Source: Cyanobacteria bacterium SBLK (GTDB lineage: Bacteria > Cyanobacteriota > Cyanobacteriia > Cyanobacteriales > Spirulinaceae). From it: a stretch of 64,000 nt of DNA. The notes beneath the pieces were generated by a model that saw nothing but the letters and a program-made list of their open reading frames with translations, was not told where the DNA came from and made no database searches. Positions 8,890 through 18,931 of this stretch are shown here, in pieces (position 1 is the first letter of the stretch; the number at the start of each line of letters is the position of its first letter). The position numbers and the translations under genes are program-made. Location: assembly GCA_017746715.1 (NCBI GenBank), contig JAGHZQ010000037.1, positions 1-64,000 of the forward strand. Reading direction: 5' to 3'.

Positions 8890-10179
8890 GTGCTAACCTT
8901 GACTAACTCCCCTCTCAGACAAACTCGCCAAGAAGAGCAAGCCCTGTACGATCATCTCCTTTACTGCGTGCAGATGGAAACTCCCGAAGAAACAATCGAA
9001 CGCTTTCGGCGTTTGTTTATCGGGGGACGCAGCTATGACCCCATTGAGGTGCGAATTGGCCTCGAAGCGATCGCCAGGGAAAAAACCGCCGAGGAAACCT
9101 TTCACTTTCTCCTCAATCGCTGCTGTCACATTCTCATTAATCGCTGGCAAACTCAACCGCAAAACCGGTGGGCAATTATCGATCTCGTCGAAGTCTTTCG
9201 CTACATTCCCCCCGTCGGGACGGTGCATGCGCGGGGAGCCCGTCGCTTGCGGCAATTGGTGCGGGATTTTCGCGAAACCGAGCAATTTTTAACCCTGCAA
9301 CGACTGGCGCGGGTGATTGGCAATACCATCGAAGATCGCGGTAAATTGCGCCCCTTACACGATCGCAATGGGGAAGGAAATCTCGTCGGAACCCTCATCA
9401 ACCGCTATCCTTACCTTCACGAACATTGCTTGCTCTCTCACGATAGCAGCTACGAACACCAGCAGACCGTGCGGCAGATTCGCGATCGCCTGCAACAACA
9501 GTTTGAGTTCGATCTTTCCCACTACGTCACCTATCAAGTTCGCAAAGCTAAGGACTTAAAGAGCGATCGCATCATCCAACCCGTGAAAAATCCGACTTTA
9601 TTGAGCAGTCGGGAACTCGGAGCGGCAGTGCGTCAATTTTCTGGACGCATTGAAGGCGATCGCACCCATCGCGATCTCGCGAAAAATTTTCTCACCCATA
9701 GCCTACAAGCCCCGTCATATCGAAATTTCAAAGACGATCTTTACGAATATCTCACGGCTTCCGTCGATCCAAGATATGGCAATCAAAAGTTTAATGAAAA
9801 ACTTTACAATCGCTTAAAAAATACCCTCTCTCGTTATGATTTTAAACGACCCAATAACACGCTTTTATTGCGAACCTCCAGTCATTTATTGAATTTTTTA
9901 GTCGTAGAAAGTCCCCAACGTCCCGATCATTATGTTTTTGTCGATCTTGTGACCAATTTAGGAGCAACGCCAACCGTTATTTTACTCTTAAAAATTACTC
10001 TGCTTTGCAATCAAGTCAAACCCCATCTCGAAAAGCGCTTTTCCATTTTATTCAATCATTACGAATCCTCGACAGAAGAAGGCGTTCCTTGGTTGGTGAA
10101 ATCAATGGAAAATATACACATTGCTTTTAGCATTCATTTTGGTTCCGTCGATCTTTCACATTTGAAGGAAATCATGTAA
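8890..10179 (+). CDS. Conserved cyanobacterial protein of unknown function
   Basis: 429 residues that I recognise only as a cyanobacterial hypothetical. It is soluble, predicted largely alpha-helical, and Arg-rich in the first half (RRLFIGGRSYDP, RGARRLRQLVRDFRE, RQIRDRLQQQFEFDLSHYV). The C-terminal half contains a more hydrophobic stretch (HYVFVDLVTNLGATPTVILLLKITLL) that could be a buried core or a single membrane-associated segment. No enzymatic motif is visible. The start is GTG at 8890, with GGAGGG about ten bases upstream; no in-frame ATG lies nearby. It is followed by the large kinase gene after 109 bases, but a link is not shown. Confidence 0.65.
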   Translation: MLTLTNSPLRQTRQEEQALYDHLLYCVQMETPEETIERFRRLFIGGRSYDPIEVRIGLEAIAREKTAEETFHFLLNRCCHILINRWQTQPQNRWAIIDLVEVFRYIPPVGTVHARGARRLRQLVRDFRETEQFLTLQRLARVIGNTIEDRGKLRPLHDRNGEGNLVGTLINRYPYLHEHCLLSHDSSYEHQQTVRQIRDRLQQQFEFDLSHYVTYQVRKAKDLKSDRIIQPVKNPTLLSSRELGAAVRQFSGRIEGDRTHRDLAKNFLTHSLQAPSYRNFKDDLYEYLTASVDPRYGNQKFNEKLYNRLKNTLSRYDFKRPNNTLLLRTSSHLLNFLVVESPQRPDHYVFVDLVTNLGATPTVILLLKITLLCNQVKPHLEKRFSILFNHYESSTEEGVPWLVKSMENIHIAFSIHFGSVDLSHLKEIM

Positions 10180-10288
10180 TCAAATTGCTTAATTACTATA
10201 CAAAAAGAATTACAACCTCTCTCGAATCAATTGTGTTATAGCGAGATCGTGTTATAACCAAGGGGATCTCCCTACTCGATCTTGACTT

Positions 10289-13200
10289 ATGATTTCTCTA
10301 CCTGATTTTGAAATCAAAGAATGTATATTTGAAAGTGTAAATTCTCTCGTTTATCGTGCTATTCGTATAAGCGATCGCCTACCTGTCGTTCTCAAACTTC
10401 TCAAACAAGATTATCCGACTCCCACAGAACGCATTCGTTACAAGCAAGAATATGAGATCGCTCGTTCTCTAGCGATCGAAGGTGTTATCAAAGCCTATGA
10501 TATTCAGCCCTATAAAAATACTTTAATCCTCTTTTTAGAAGATTTTGGCGGAATTTCTCTCTCGCAATTAAATCTTCTGCCCATGAATTGCGAGACTTTT
10601 CTCCCTCTCGCCATTTCCGTGACTACAATTCTTGGAGAAATTCACGCTCACAATATTATTCACAAGGATATCAATCCTGCAAATATTCTTCTCAATCCAG
10701 AAAGTCGAGAAATCAAAATCATTGACTTTGGGATTTCAACCCAATTCAATCGAGAAAATCCCATCCTGAAAAATCCCAGTGTTTTAGAAGGAACGCTAGC
10801 CTATATTTCTCCAGAACAAACGGGAAGAATGAATCGCGCTCTTGATTATCGCACGGATTTTTATTCCTTGGGAGTATCATTTTACGAATTGCTAACCGGA
10901 AAATTACCCTTTAAACGAGAAGAACCCTTAGAATTAGTTCACGCCCATATCGCGAAAAATCCACCTGAATTCGACGGGGAAATTCCCCGAGGGCTGGCGG
11001 CGATCGTTCTCAAATTGATGGAAAAAAATGCAGAAGACCGATATCAAAGTGCAAGAGGCTTGCTATCCGATTTAGAAAAATGCTGGCAGCAATGGCAAGA
11101 AAAACAAGAGATTGTCAAATTTCTCCTCGGAGAAAGCGATCGCTCGGAACAATTGCAAATTCCGCAAAAACTCTACGGTCGAGAAAAAGACATCGAAACT
11201 CTCCTCAATAGTTTTACGAGAGTCGCCGAAACAGGACAAGTTGAAATGATGTTAGTTGGGGGATATTCGGGGATTGGCAAATCGGCATTAGTACAAGAAC
11301 TGTATAAACCTATTACCGCGAAAAAAGGTTATTTTATCAAAGGAAAATTCGAACAATTCCAGAAAAATGTTCCCTATTTTGCTGTTGTCAATGCCTTTGC
11401 CGGACTGATTAAACAATTATTGGGAGAAACGGAAGAACAGTTAAGAATGTGGCGAGAAAAAATTCTCGAAGCCTTGGGTGCAAATGGACAAGTGATTATT
11501 GAAACCATTCCTGAAGTGGAATTAATTATTGGAGAACAACCTCCCATTCCAGAATTAGAAGGAATTGCCGCCCAAAACCGCTTTAACCTAACCTTTGAAA
11601 AATTTATTCGCGTTTTTTGTACAAATGAACATCCTCTGACCTTATTTTTAGACGATTTACAATGGGCAGATTTGGCAACTTTGCAATTGCTGGATTTGAT
11701 AATGAGCGATCGTGAAATTAAATACTTATTATTATTAGGAGCATATCGAAATAATGAAGTAGATGCAGGACATCCATTTATTATGACTGTAGAAAATCTA
11801 AAAAAGAAAAGTGCAAAAATAGATATATTAACTTTAAATTCTTTAAAAGATACAGATATTGACTGCTTGATTTCTGAAACATTAGGACAAAATCTAAAAA
11901 TCATTAAAAAACTGTCCAACTTGGTCATGCAAAAAACAGGAGGAAATCCCTTTTTTATTAGTGAATTTTTAAAAAATCTCTATACAGAAAATTTACTGAT
12001 TTTCAACCGCAAAAAAAGAAAATGGGAATGGAAAATTTCTGAAATTGAAGAGATGAATTTCACGGATAATGTAGTAGAACTAATGGTAAATAAGCTACAA
12101 AAATTAGACCGATCTGCTCGATATATTCTCTCTTTAGCTGCCTGTTTGGGAACAGAATTTAATTTATCAACACTCGTATTAGTGACAGAAAGAGAACGAG
12201 ATGCTATCTACAATGACTTAAAAACAGCATTGGCAATGGGATTTATTTTACCTTTATCTGAATTGAATGAGGATTTGCAAATTCAAGAGTATAAATTCGG
12301 ACACGATCGCATCCAGCAAGCCGCTTACTCTCTTATTCATCAAGAACGAAGAGCGAATACTCATTTAAAAATCGGCCGCCTTCTTTTACAAAATACATCC
12401 TCGGAATTATTATCAGAAAAAATATTTTCAATTATCAATCATTTTAATTTTGGTATAGATGCGATCGATGAGCAAGATGAACGCGATCGAATTGCTCATT
12501 TAAATTTAATTGCCGGAACAAATGCCAAACAGTCCAATGCTTATCAAGCGGCAGTCAATTTTTTTAATGCAGGACTTGAATTCTTAGGACAACTCTCTTG
12601 GCAAGAAAATTATAGCTTAACATTTAAACTATATCGAGAATTAATTGAAGCAGAATATCTGAACTCAAATTTTATTCAAGCCTCAATCTTAGCAAAATCT
12701 GCTCTTCAAAACACAACAAAAACAATCGATCGCAGTATAATTCACGAAATTCAAATTCAGATATATATCCTTGACAATAAAATGAAAGAAGCAATTGAGT
12801 TAGGATTGACTGTTTTAGAAGAGCTAGATATTACTCTCCTTGAATCACCTCCTCAAAAAGTCATTCCTCAAGACTTGCGATCGCTTCCTAATATGGAAGA
12901 TCGAAGTAAGTTAATTGCTGTGAAAATTTTGGTAGTTCTCTTATCACCGGCAATGATTGCAGAACCCTCTCTACTGGCGAAGATTGCTTTTACAGCCTTC
13001 GATCTCTGTCTCAATTATGGAAACTCTTCCTTATCCGCCTTTGTGTATAGTTTTTATGGTTTTATCTCTTGTCATGTTCTCAAAGAAATTCAATTAGGAT
13101 ATCAATTAGGCTTGCTGTCTTTAAATTTATTAGAGCAATATGATTCAAGAGCTATTCAGTGTAAAACATTACAATTTTTCAACACTTTTATTCGAGGATA

Positions 13201-15475
13201 TGTTGAACCCGCTCAAAATATCGTTAAAATGTATCCCGATATCGTAAGTTTAGGAATTGAAACGGGCGATATAGAATATGCTTGTCATGCTTCCTATTGC
13301 TACTGTGCATTTTTACCCCTTTATTCAGAGAAAAATCTAGATTGGATTACAGAAGAACAAGAACGATACATTCAAGTTATTCAAAAAACAAAACAAGAAT
13401 TTCAGTTATATGGCGCTCGCATTTGGGGACAGTTTTCGCTCAATCTGAAATCGGAATCCGAATCTTTCAATTATCTAAAAGGTTGTTTTTTTGATGAAGA
13501 TGTTGACATTTCGCATTTAGAAGCGGTAAATAACTTTAATTTACTATCTGGAGTCTATTTAATCAAAGCAATATTATGTTTTTTAAGCTCTGATATTGCC
13601 AGCGCACTGGAAAATTCACAAAAAATGTTAAAGTATCGCGAATCAGACATTAATCCATTTATGTCTCCTTATCAACTTTTTTATACTGCTTTGATTCTTC
13701 TAGAATCATCCAAAATGAGCGAAAGCAACTACGAGTTAGAAATCACGCAAAATCAAAACAAATTGAAGTTATATTGCCAATTTGCACCCGATAATTTTCA
13801 ACATTTAGACGATCTTATTGAAGCAAGAAAAGCTCAAATTTCCGGCTTATTTTGGCAATCCGCAGAGCTTTACGATCGCGTCATTACAACTGCAAAAACT
13901 TTGGGTTATCTTCACGTAGAATGCTTGGCCGGCGAACTCGCCGGGAAATTATACCTCGACTGGGGCAAAGAGCAAATTGCTTGTATTTACTTACAAGAAG
14001 CCCACTATGCTTACCAAATTTGGGGTGCGACGGCAAAAGTACGACATCTCGAACGCGAATATCCTCAATTTTTACAAGAGCCTTCTTCCCCAATCTCTAT
14101 TCCCACGACGGCTGCGAACGTGACGACCTCACGAGGAGTTAACCTCGACCTCGATACCATCGTACAAGCCGCACAGACGCTCTCTCGAGAAATTCACCTA
14201 AAAACACTTCTTAAAAAGCTCCTTCAACTCATCCTCGAAAATGCAGGCGCTCAAAATGGCTGTCTCATCCTTCCCGATGGGGATACCCTATTCGTGCAAG
14301 CCGCTACAATCGGAGAAAGCGATGCGATCGAAGTTGCGCGATCGCTTCCCCTGAAAGACTATCCTCACCTCTCTCAACGCATTGCTAACTACGTCGTTCG
14401 TACTCGGGAGACAGTTGTTTTAGATCGCGCTACAATTGAAGGCAATTTTACCGACGATCCCTATATTCAAAGGCAGCAATGTCAATCGATTCTCTGCGCT
14501 CCTTTGCTCGATCGGGGTCGGTTAACGGGAGTCGTTTATCTTGAAAATAACCTTTCTGCTGCGGCATTTACCCCAGAGCACTTGGCAATTGTTAATTTAA
14601 TTACCGCTCAAGCTGCAATTTCCCTAGAAAATGCCCTCTTATACGAAAATTTAGAAGAGAAAGTCAAACAGCGCACCGCCGAACTTTCCCAAGCACTCGA
14701 CGAACTCAAAACTACCCAGAAAAAATTGGTCGAATCGGAAAAAATGGCGGCCTTAGGGGGACTGGTTGCAGGAGTCGCCCATGAAATCAATACACCTGTT
14801 GGTACGAGCATCACTGTTGCGTCTACTCTCCAAGAAAAAACGCAAGAGTTTGCGACAAATATTGCAAGCGGACAAATCAAGCGCTCTCTATTAAACAACT
14901 ATACAACTACCGCTCGAGAATGTACCCAACTCATCCTCAATAATTTACAGCGTGCCGGAAATCTAATCCAGAGTTTCAAACAAATTGCTGTCGATCGAAG
15001 CAATTTAGAAATACGAAAAATATATCTCAAATCTTACGTTGAGGAAATCTTAAATAGCTTGAGTCCAACTTTGAAACAACGCCAACATTCTCTTGAAATT
15101 CAAGGAAATGATAATATTTCTACAGAAACCTATCCCGGTGCTTTGGCACAAATTGTGACGAATTTAACCCAAAACTCTTTACTCCATGCTTACACCAAAG
15201 GAGAGCAGGGACATTTGATTTGGACGATCGGACAGGATGCAGAAGCGATTAAAATTGAATATTGCGACGATGGCTGTGGGATTGCAGCAAAATCTTTAGA
15301 CAAAATCTTTGAGCCATTTTATACAACGGCACGAGATCGAGGCGGTACGGGTTTGGGGTTACACATTGTTTATAATCTTGTCACGCAAAAACTACAAGGG
15401 GAAATCGATGTTAGCAGCACCTTGGGAGAGGGTACACTGTTTATAATCTCGCTACCAAAAACAATCTCGATCTAA
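10289..15475 (+). CDS. Serine/threonine kinase-AAA ATPase-GAF-histidine kinase multidomain sensor
   Basis: 1728 residues. The N-terminal protein kinase (about 1-270) has the catalytic loop HKDINPANILL near 124-134 and an intact DFG at about 147. An AAA_16/STAND-type ATPase follows, with Walker A GYSGIGKSA near 325 and Walker B LFLDDLQWAD near 452. Residues of about 600-1290 are helical, TPR-like repeats. A GAF domain covers about 1290-1445. The C-terminal histidine kinase has a coiled coil, the phospho-acceptor His1498 in VAHEINTPVG and an ATPase domain with DDGCGI and GGTGLGLHIVYNL. This architecture is typical of large cyanobacterial signalling proteins (PknB-AAA-GAF-HK). No transmembrane segment is visible, so sensing is presumably cytoplasmic through GAF or the repeats. 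The next gene, 48 bases on, probably acts with it. Confidence 0.93.
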   Translation: MISLPDFEIKECIFESVNSLVYRAIRISDRLPVVLKLLKQDYPTPTERIRYKQEYEIARSLAIEGVIKAYDIQPYKNTLILFLEDFGGISLSQLNLLPMNCETFLPLAISVTTILGEIHAHNIIHKDINPANILLNPESREIKIIDFGISTQFNRENPILKNPSVLEGTLAYISPEQTGRMNRALDYRTDFYSLGVSFYELLTGKLPFKREEPLELVHAHIAKNPPEFDGEIPRGLAAIVLKLMEKNAEDRYQSARGLLSDLEKCWQQWQEKQEIVKFLLGESDRSEQLQIPQKLYGREKDIETLLNSFTRVAETGQVEMMLVGGYSGIGKSALVQELYKPITAKKGYFIKGKFEQFQKNVPYFAVVNAFAGLIKQLLGETEEQLRMWREKILEALGANGQVIIETIPEVELIIGEQPPIPELEGIAAQNRFNLTFEKFIRVFCTNEHPLTLFLDDLQWADLATLQLLDLIMSDREIKYLLLLGAYRNNEVDAGHPFIMTVENLKKKSAKIDILTLNSLKDTDIDCLISETLGQNLKIIKKLSNLVMQKTGGNPFFISEFLKNLYTENLLIFNRKKRKWEWKISEIEEMNFTDNVVELMVNKLQKLDRSARYILSLAACLGTEFNLSTLVLVTERERDAIYNDLKTALAMGFILPLSELNEDLQIQEYKFGHDRIQQAAYSLIHQERRANTHLKIGRLLLQNTSSELLSEKIFSIINHFNFGIDAIDEQDERDRIAHLNLIAGTNAKQSNAYQAAVNFFNAGLEFLGQLSWQENYSLTFKLYRELIEAEYLNSNFIQASILAKSALQNTTKTIDRSIIHEIQIQIYILDNKMKEAIELGLTVLEELDITLLESPPQKVIPQDLRSLPNMEDRSKLIAVKILVVLLSPAMIAEPSLLAKIAFTAFDLCLNYGNSSLSAFVYSFYGFISCHVLKEIQLGYQLGLLSLNLLEQYDSRAIQCKTLQFFNTFIRGYVEPAQNIVKMYPDIVSLGIETGDIEYACHASYCYCAFLPLYSEKNLDWITEEQERYIQVIQKTKQEFQLYGARIWGQFSLNLKSESESFNYLKGCFFDEDVDISHLEAVNNFNLLSGVYLIKAILCFLSSDIASALENSQKMLKYRESDINPFMSPYQLFYTALILLESSKMSESNYELEITQNQNKLKLYCQFAPDNFQHLDDLIEARKAQISGLFWQSAELYDRVITTAKTLGYLHVECLAGELAGKLYLDWGKEQIACIYLQEAHYAYQIWGATAKVRHLEREYPQFLQEPSSPISIPTTAANVTTSRGVNLDLDTIVQAAQTLSREIHLKTLLKKLLQLILENAGAQNGCLILPDGDTLFVQAATIGESDAIEVARSLPLKDYPHLSQRIANYVVRTRETVVLDRATIEGNFTDDPYIQRQQCQSILCAPLLDRGRLTGVVYLENNLSAAAFTPEHLAIVNLITAQAAISLENALLYENLEEKVKQRTAELSQALDELKTTQKKLVESEKMAALGGLVAGVAHEINTPVGTSITVASTLQEKTQEFATNIASGQIKRSLLNNYTTTARECTQLILNNLQRAGNLIQSFKQIAVDRSNLEIRKIYLKSYVEEILNSLSPTLKQRQHSLEIQGNDNISTETYPGALAQIVTNLTQNSLLHAYTKGEQGHLIWTIGQDAEAIKIEYCDDGCGIAAKSLDKIFEPFYTTARDRGGTGLGLHIVYNLVTQKLQGEIDVSSTLGEGTLFIISLPKTISI

Positions 15476-15523
15476 ACTTTATCGTCAAGATTGTCATTAA
15501 TTTGTTGTTTTCCTTTTGAATCA

Positions 15524-16909
15524 ATGGCATCAAGTTCTACTGAGGATAATTTTGTCGTAATCGATGATGATGACTTCATCATTGTAGAGGATGACGAAAA
15601 TGAAGAAAATATCTTACAAGACGCTTGGAAACTTGCACTCGTCGATGACGATCCAAACGTTCATCAAGCAACAATGCTGGCATTGAGCGGGTTGCAATTT
15701 GCAGGTAAACCTATTATGTTTATTGTTGCCGAGTCGGGAAAAGAAGCGAAGGAGCTATTAAAAAATAATCCCGATACAGCAGCAATTTTTCTTGATGTTG
15801 TCATGGAAACCAACCATGCAGGATTGGATGTTGTCCGCTATATTCGCGAAGAGTTAGAGAATCGAAAAATTCAGATTATTTTACGAACCGGACAACCTGG
15901 AGAAGCACCAGAAGAAGCCGTCATTATCGGCTACGCAATTAACGATTATAAACTCAAAATCGATCTAACGCGGCAAAAACTCGTAACGACTACGATCGCG
16001 GCTTTGCGTGCCTATCAAAATGTTATCACCATCGAACAACAAGCAGAGCAAATCGAGCAAGCTTTGGTAAATTTGCAAGCGGCACAATTACAATTAGTGC
16101 AAAATGAAAAAATGGCAACTTTAGGTAATTTGATTTCTGGAGTCGCCCACGAAATCAATAATCCTGTTGGTTTTATTGCCGGTAATATTAGCGCGGTAAA
16201 GGAATACGTTAGCGATGTATTGCATTTGTTCGATCGCTACCGTCAAGAGTGTCCTCCTACACCTCAACTGGTTGAGGAAATTGAGGAGATAGATTTTGAG
16301 TTCGTACGGGAAGATTTACCGAAAACAATTGAATCAATGCAAACCGGATGCGATCGCATTTTTGCCATCAGTCAATCTTTAAGAACTCTATCACGTCACG
16401 ATCGCGACAGCAAGCAGGAATTCGATCTCCAAGAAGGTCTCGATAGTACTCTTTTAATTCTTAAATATCGCCTGAAAGCAAATACAGAACGTCCCGCGAT
16501 CGAGGTGATTAAAAATTATAGTCATTTACCCCCTATTCTCTGTTACCCCGGACAACTCAATCAAGTTTTTATGAATGTTTTGGCCAATGCGATCGATGCG
16601 TTAGATGAAACTGTTGCCGGACTTTCTTACGAACAGATCGAACCTCATTCTCAATATATTGAAGTGAACGTCGATCGACAAGATAAGAACGCGATCGTGA
16701 CTATTTTTGATAATGGTAAAGGCATGGATGCAAATACGCGAGAACGGCTTTTTGATTCTGGATTTACCACCAAAAAAGTTGGTAAAGGGACGGGTTTGGG
16801 AATGGCAATTTCTCAAAAAATTATCGAAGAAAAACACGGTGGCACGATAACTTGCACCTCAGAATTAGGACAAGGAACGAAATTTGCGATCGCTTTACCT
16901 CTCGCTTAA
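15524..16909 (+). CDS. Receiver domain-histidine kinase hybrid protein
   Basis: 461 residues from the ATG at 15524; an in-frame TTG at 15491 is possible but less likely. After an unusually acidic N-terminal leader (runs of Asp and Glu) comes a receiver domain with ALVDDDP and the likely phospho-acceptor Asp91 in FLDVVME; the beta-4 Thr is in ILRTGQPG. A short linker leads to a dimerisation domain with His209 in VAHEINNPVGF and a HATPase domain with DNGKGMD and GKGTGLGMAISQKI. The receiver-first order places it downstream of another kinase; the giant kinase 48 bases upstream shares the VAHEIN-P-VG histidine box and is an obvious candidate partner. Output is unknown: there is no DNA-binding domain. 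Confidence 0.92.
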   Translation: MASSSTEDNFVVIDDDDFIIVEDDENEENILQDAWKLALVDDDPNVHQATMLALSGLQFAGKPIMFIVAESGKEAKELLKNNPDTAAIFLDVVMETNHAGLDVVRYIREELENRKIQIILRTGQPGEAPEEAVIIGYAINDYKLKIDLTRQKLVTTTIAALRAYQNVITIEQQAEQIEQALVNLQAAQLQLVQNEKMATLGNLISGVAHEINNPVGFIAGNISAVKEYVSDVLHLFDRYRQECPPTPQLVEEIEEIDFEFVREDLPKTIESMQTGCDRIFAISQSLRTLSRHDRDSKQEFDLQEGLDSTLLILKYRLKANTERPAIEVIKNYSHLPPILCYPGQLNQVFMNVLANAIDALDETVAGLSYEQIEPHSQYIEVNVDRQDKNAIVTIFDNGKGMDANTRERLFDSGFTTKKVGKGTGLGMAISQKIIEEKHGGTITCTSELGQGTKFAIALPLA

Positions 16910-17174
16910 TCCATCAAATTTACATCAAATCAATCCAAATCAAAATCCCTATAAGTCCAAAATAGGAAAGAGGAAATAACCATCGGCAAATGCGATCGCC
17001 CTTCTTTCAAACTAGAGCAGTCTAACAAAAAAATCCTAATAAGAACAAGAATTTCCAGCAATCGTTAAGAGAATAGAAGCTGCTTTCTTGTTGAATATTG
17101 TTCTGTTATGATATTATAGATGAAATGCCCCTAGGTAAACGTTCCCTCAACATAAAAAATAATCAATAACGCAG
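16910..17174 (+). promoter_or_regulatory. Region upstream of dnaE-C
   Basis: 265 bases, AT-rich, with one HIP1-like site near 16990. It must contain the promoter for the split dnaE C-half, but no clear boxes or ribosome binding site stand out before the ATG at 17175. Confidence 0.3.
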
Positions 17175-17282
17175 ATGGTAAAAATTATTAAACGAAAGTC
17201 CCTTGGCGTTCAACCCGTCTACGATATTGGCGTAGAGTGGGAGCACAATTTTTTATTGTCAAGCGGATTCATTGCTTCTAAT
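17175..17282 (+). other. DnaE split intein C-fragment (Int-C)
   Basis: 36 codons ending in Asn36, directly before the nucleophile Cys37. The ending ASN (not HN) is normal for this intein family. Compared with the well-known Nostoc-type Int-C, the order of a VYDIGVE block, a HNF block and GFIASN is kept while the N-terminal eight residues differ. Confidence 0.93.
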
Positions 17283-18524
17283 TGCTTCAATAAGTCTCAC
17301 TCTACTGCTTATGCTTACGTTACCTATCAAACTGCCTATTTAAAAGCCAACTATCCCACTGAATATATGGCAGCATTGCTGACAGGAAATAGCGGTAATA
17401 AAGATAAAATCAAAAGCTATATTGCAAAATGCGCTGATATGGGAATTGATGTCGAACCTCCCGATATTAATTGTTCTAATATTGACTTTACACCCGTTGG
17501 CAAAAAGATTTTGTTTGGATTATCTGCCGTACCCAACCTCGGAGATGGTGCAATTGAGAGTATTTTAATCGCACGCAGAGACAACGAAGGAGAGTTTAAA
17601 TCTTTATCGGATTTTTGCAGTAAAGTCGATCTGCGTACCGTCAATCGGCGTACCCTAGAAACTTTAATTCATTGCGGTGCATTTGACAAAATGCACGATA
17701 ATCGCAATCAACTTGTAGAATATCTCGATGCTGTGATTAGTTGGGGTCAAAAACGTGCAAAAGAACGTAATAGCGGTCAAATGAATCTTTTTGATATGTT
17801 AGGTGGAGGAACTGGAGAGGATGGAGAAGTCAAGAGCTTTGATACCGCACCATTAATGCCCAAAATAGAAGATTTCTCCCCTCAAGAAAAACTGAAAAAA
17901 GAGAAAGAGATTTTAGGTTTCTATGTTTCTGCGAACCCATTAAATACCATTAAACCTGCCGTTGCTATTGTTTCTCCTGTTAGTTTATCTAATTTAGGTG
18001 ACTGTAAAAAACGACAAAAAATTAGCGCGATCGCCTTAATTAGCTCGGTGAAAAAAATCATGACAAAAAAAGGCGATCCAATGGCATTTTTGCAACTGGA
18101 AGATTTGAGCGGACAAGTCGAAGGAGTGGTTTTTCCTAGTGCATTTGGGGAAATTGAAGAATACTTAGAAGACGATGCGCGGTTAATTTTTTGGGGGAAT
18201 GCCGATAGAAAAGACGATAAAGTTCAATTTATTGTCGAATCCGTCGAACCTGTCGAAACCGTGAAAATGATAATGGTAGAATTGACCATACAAGAAGCAC
18301 GCGATCGCCGCAAGCAAGAAAATCTGAAAAATATCCTCCAAAAACAAGCGGGAAATAATGCAAACGAGGCAAAAATTCCCGTTGTGGCTCGCATTGGCAT
18401 CGGACAAGAAGGAAAACTCGTGCGTTTGGATCGGAAATTTTGGGTACAAAACGACGCGATCGCGGTGACGGCATTAAATAATGCAAATTACAAAGCCCGT
18501 AGCGAGTATATTTTACCTCATTAG
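17175..18524 (+). CDS. dnaE: DNA polymerase III alpha subunit, C-terminal half, with split intein C-part
   Basis: 449 residues. The first 36 are the C-part of the cyanobacterial DnaE split intein: they share the pattern of a basic start, then VYDIGVEWEHNFLL and GFIASN. Cys37 (codon 17283-17285) with Phe-Asn after it is the conserved +1 CFN of the C-extein. The extein then follows DnaE from the C-terminal part of the polymerase domain (NKSHSTAYAYVTYQTAYLKANYP), through a helix-hairpin-helix region (FGLSAVPNLGDGAIESIL), to an OB fold (ISAIALISSVKKIMTKKGDPMAFLQLED). The N-half is encoded elsewhere; the two are joined by protein trans-splicing to make the replicative polymerase. The gene stands alone between unrelated neighbours. 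Confidence 0.96.
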   Translation: MVKIIKRKSLGVQPVYDIGVEWEHNFLLSSGFIASNCFNKSHSTAYAYVTYQTAYLKANYPTEYMAALLTGNSGNKDKIKSYIAKCADMGIDVEPPDINCSNIDFTPVGKKILFGLSAVPNLGDGAIESILIARRDNEGEFKSLSDFCSKVDLRTVNRRTLETLIHCGAFDKMHDNRNQLVEYLDAVISWGQKRAKERNSGQMNLFDMLGGGTGEDGEVKSFDTAPLMPKIEDFSPQEKLKKEKEILGFYVSANPLNTIKPAVAIVSPVSLSNLGDCKKRQKISAIALISSVKKIMTKKGDPMAFLQLEDLSGQVEGVVFPSAFGEIEEYLEDDARLIFWGNADRKDDKVQFIVESVEPVETVKMIMVELTIQEARDRRKQENLKNILQKQAGNNANEAKIPVVARIGIGQEGKLVRLDRKFWVQNDAIAVTALNNANYKARSEYILPH

Positions 18525-18931
18525 AGATTGTTCGTAAAGCAACTATTAAATGAAAGTCGTAAGGTGTGTTAGCGTAATGGAATGGAGCGTACACGCACCC
18601 GCAAGTCTAATAAATTGGTGCGTTACGCTATCGCTTTAGTGCAGCCATGCCCGAGGCTATACTGCACCCTACTTTCTTAATTTTTATTTTATAAACAGTC
18701 TCTTAGGGATTCCTTCCTAAGCACGTCGAAAATTGCAGTAAACTAGATTGAAAAGAAACAAGAAATAAAAACGATTGCGATCGTAGAAAAGTCATGCAAT
18801 GAAGGAGCAAAGTTCGCTCTATACAATTGCGATAGAGAGCACAAAAAAATTAATCCTATTGCTTTCGTTTTTTTGCCCGCTCCGGTTCAACTTTTTAGGA
18901 ATTGTTCAAGTTGGATTTTTAAGCAAATCTT
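18525..18931. repeat. Intergenic region with degenerate GGTGCGTTACGC-type repeat
   Basis: 407 bases between dnaE-C and the MscS gene. Positions 18561-18672 contain AAGGTGTGTTAGCGTAATGG, a downstream GGTGCGTTACGCTATCGC and a final TGCACCCTAC. These are eroded forms of the GGTGCGTTACG / CGTAACGCACC palindromes common as small non-autonomous elements in cyanobacteria. The remainder is AT-rich with two HIP1-type sites and would hold the promoter of the channel gene. Confidence 0.5.

Noticed and set aside
15491..15523. TTG start extending the receiver-kinase by 11 residues
   Set aside because: The ATG at 15524 gives a normal acidic leader, and the upstream residues (SLICCFPFES) look random.
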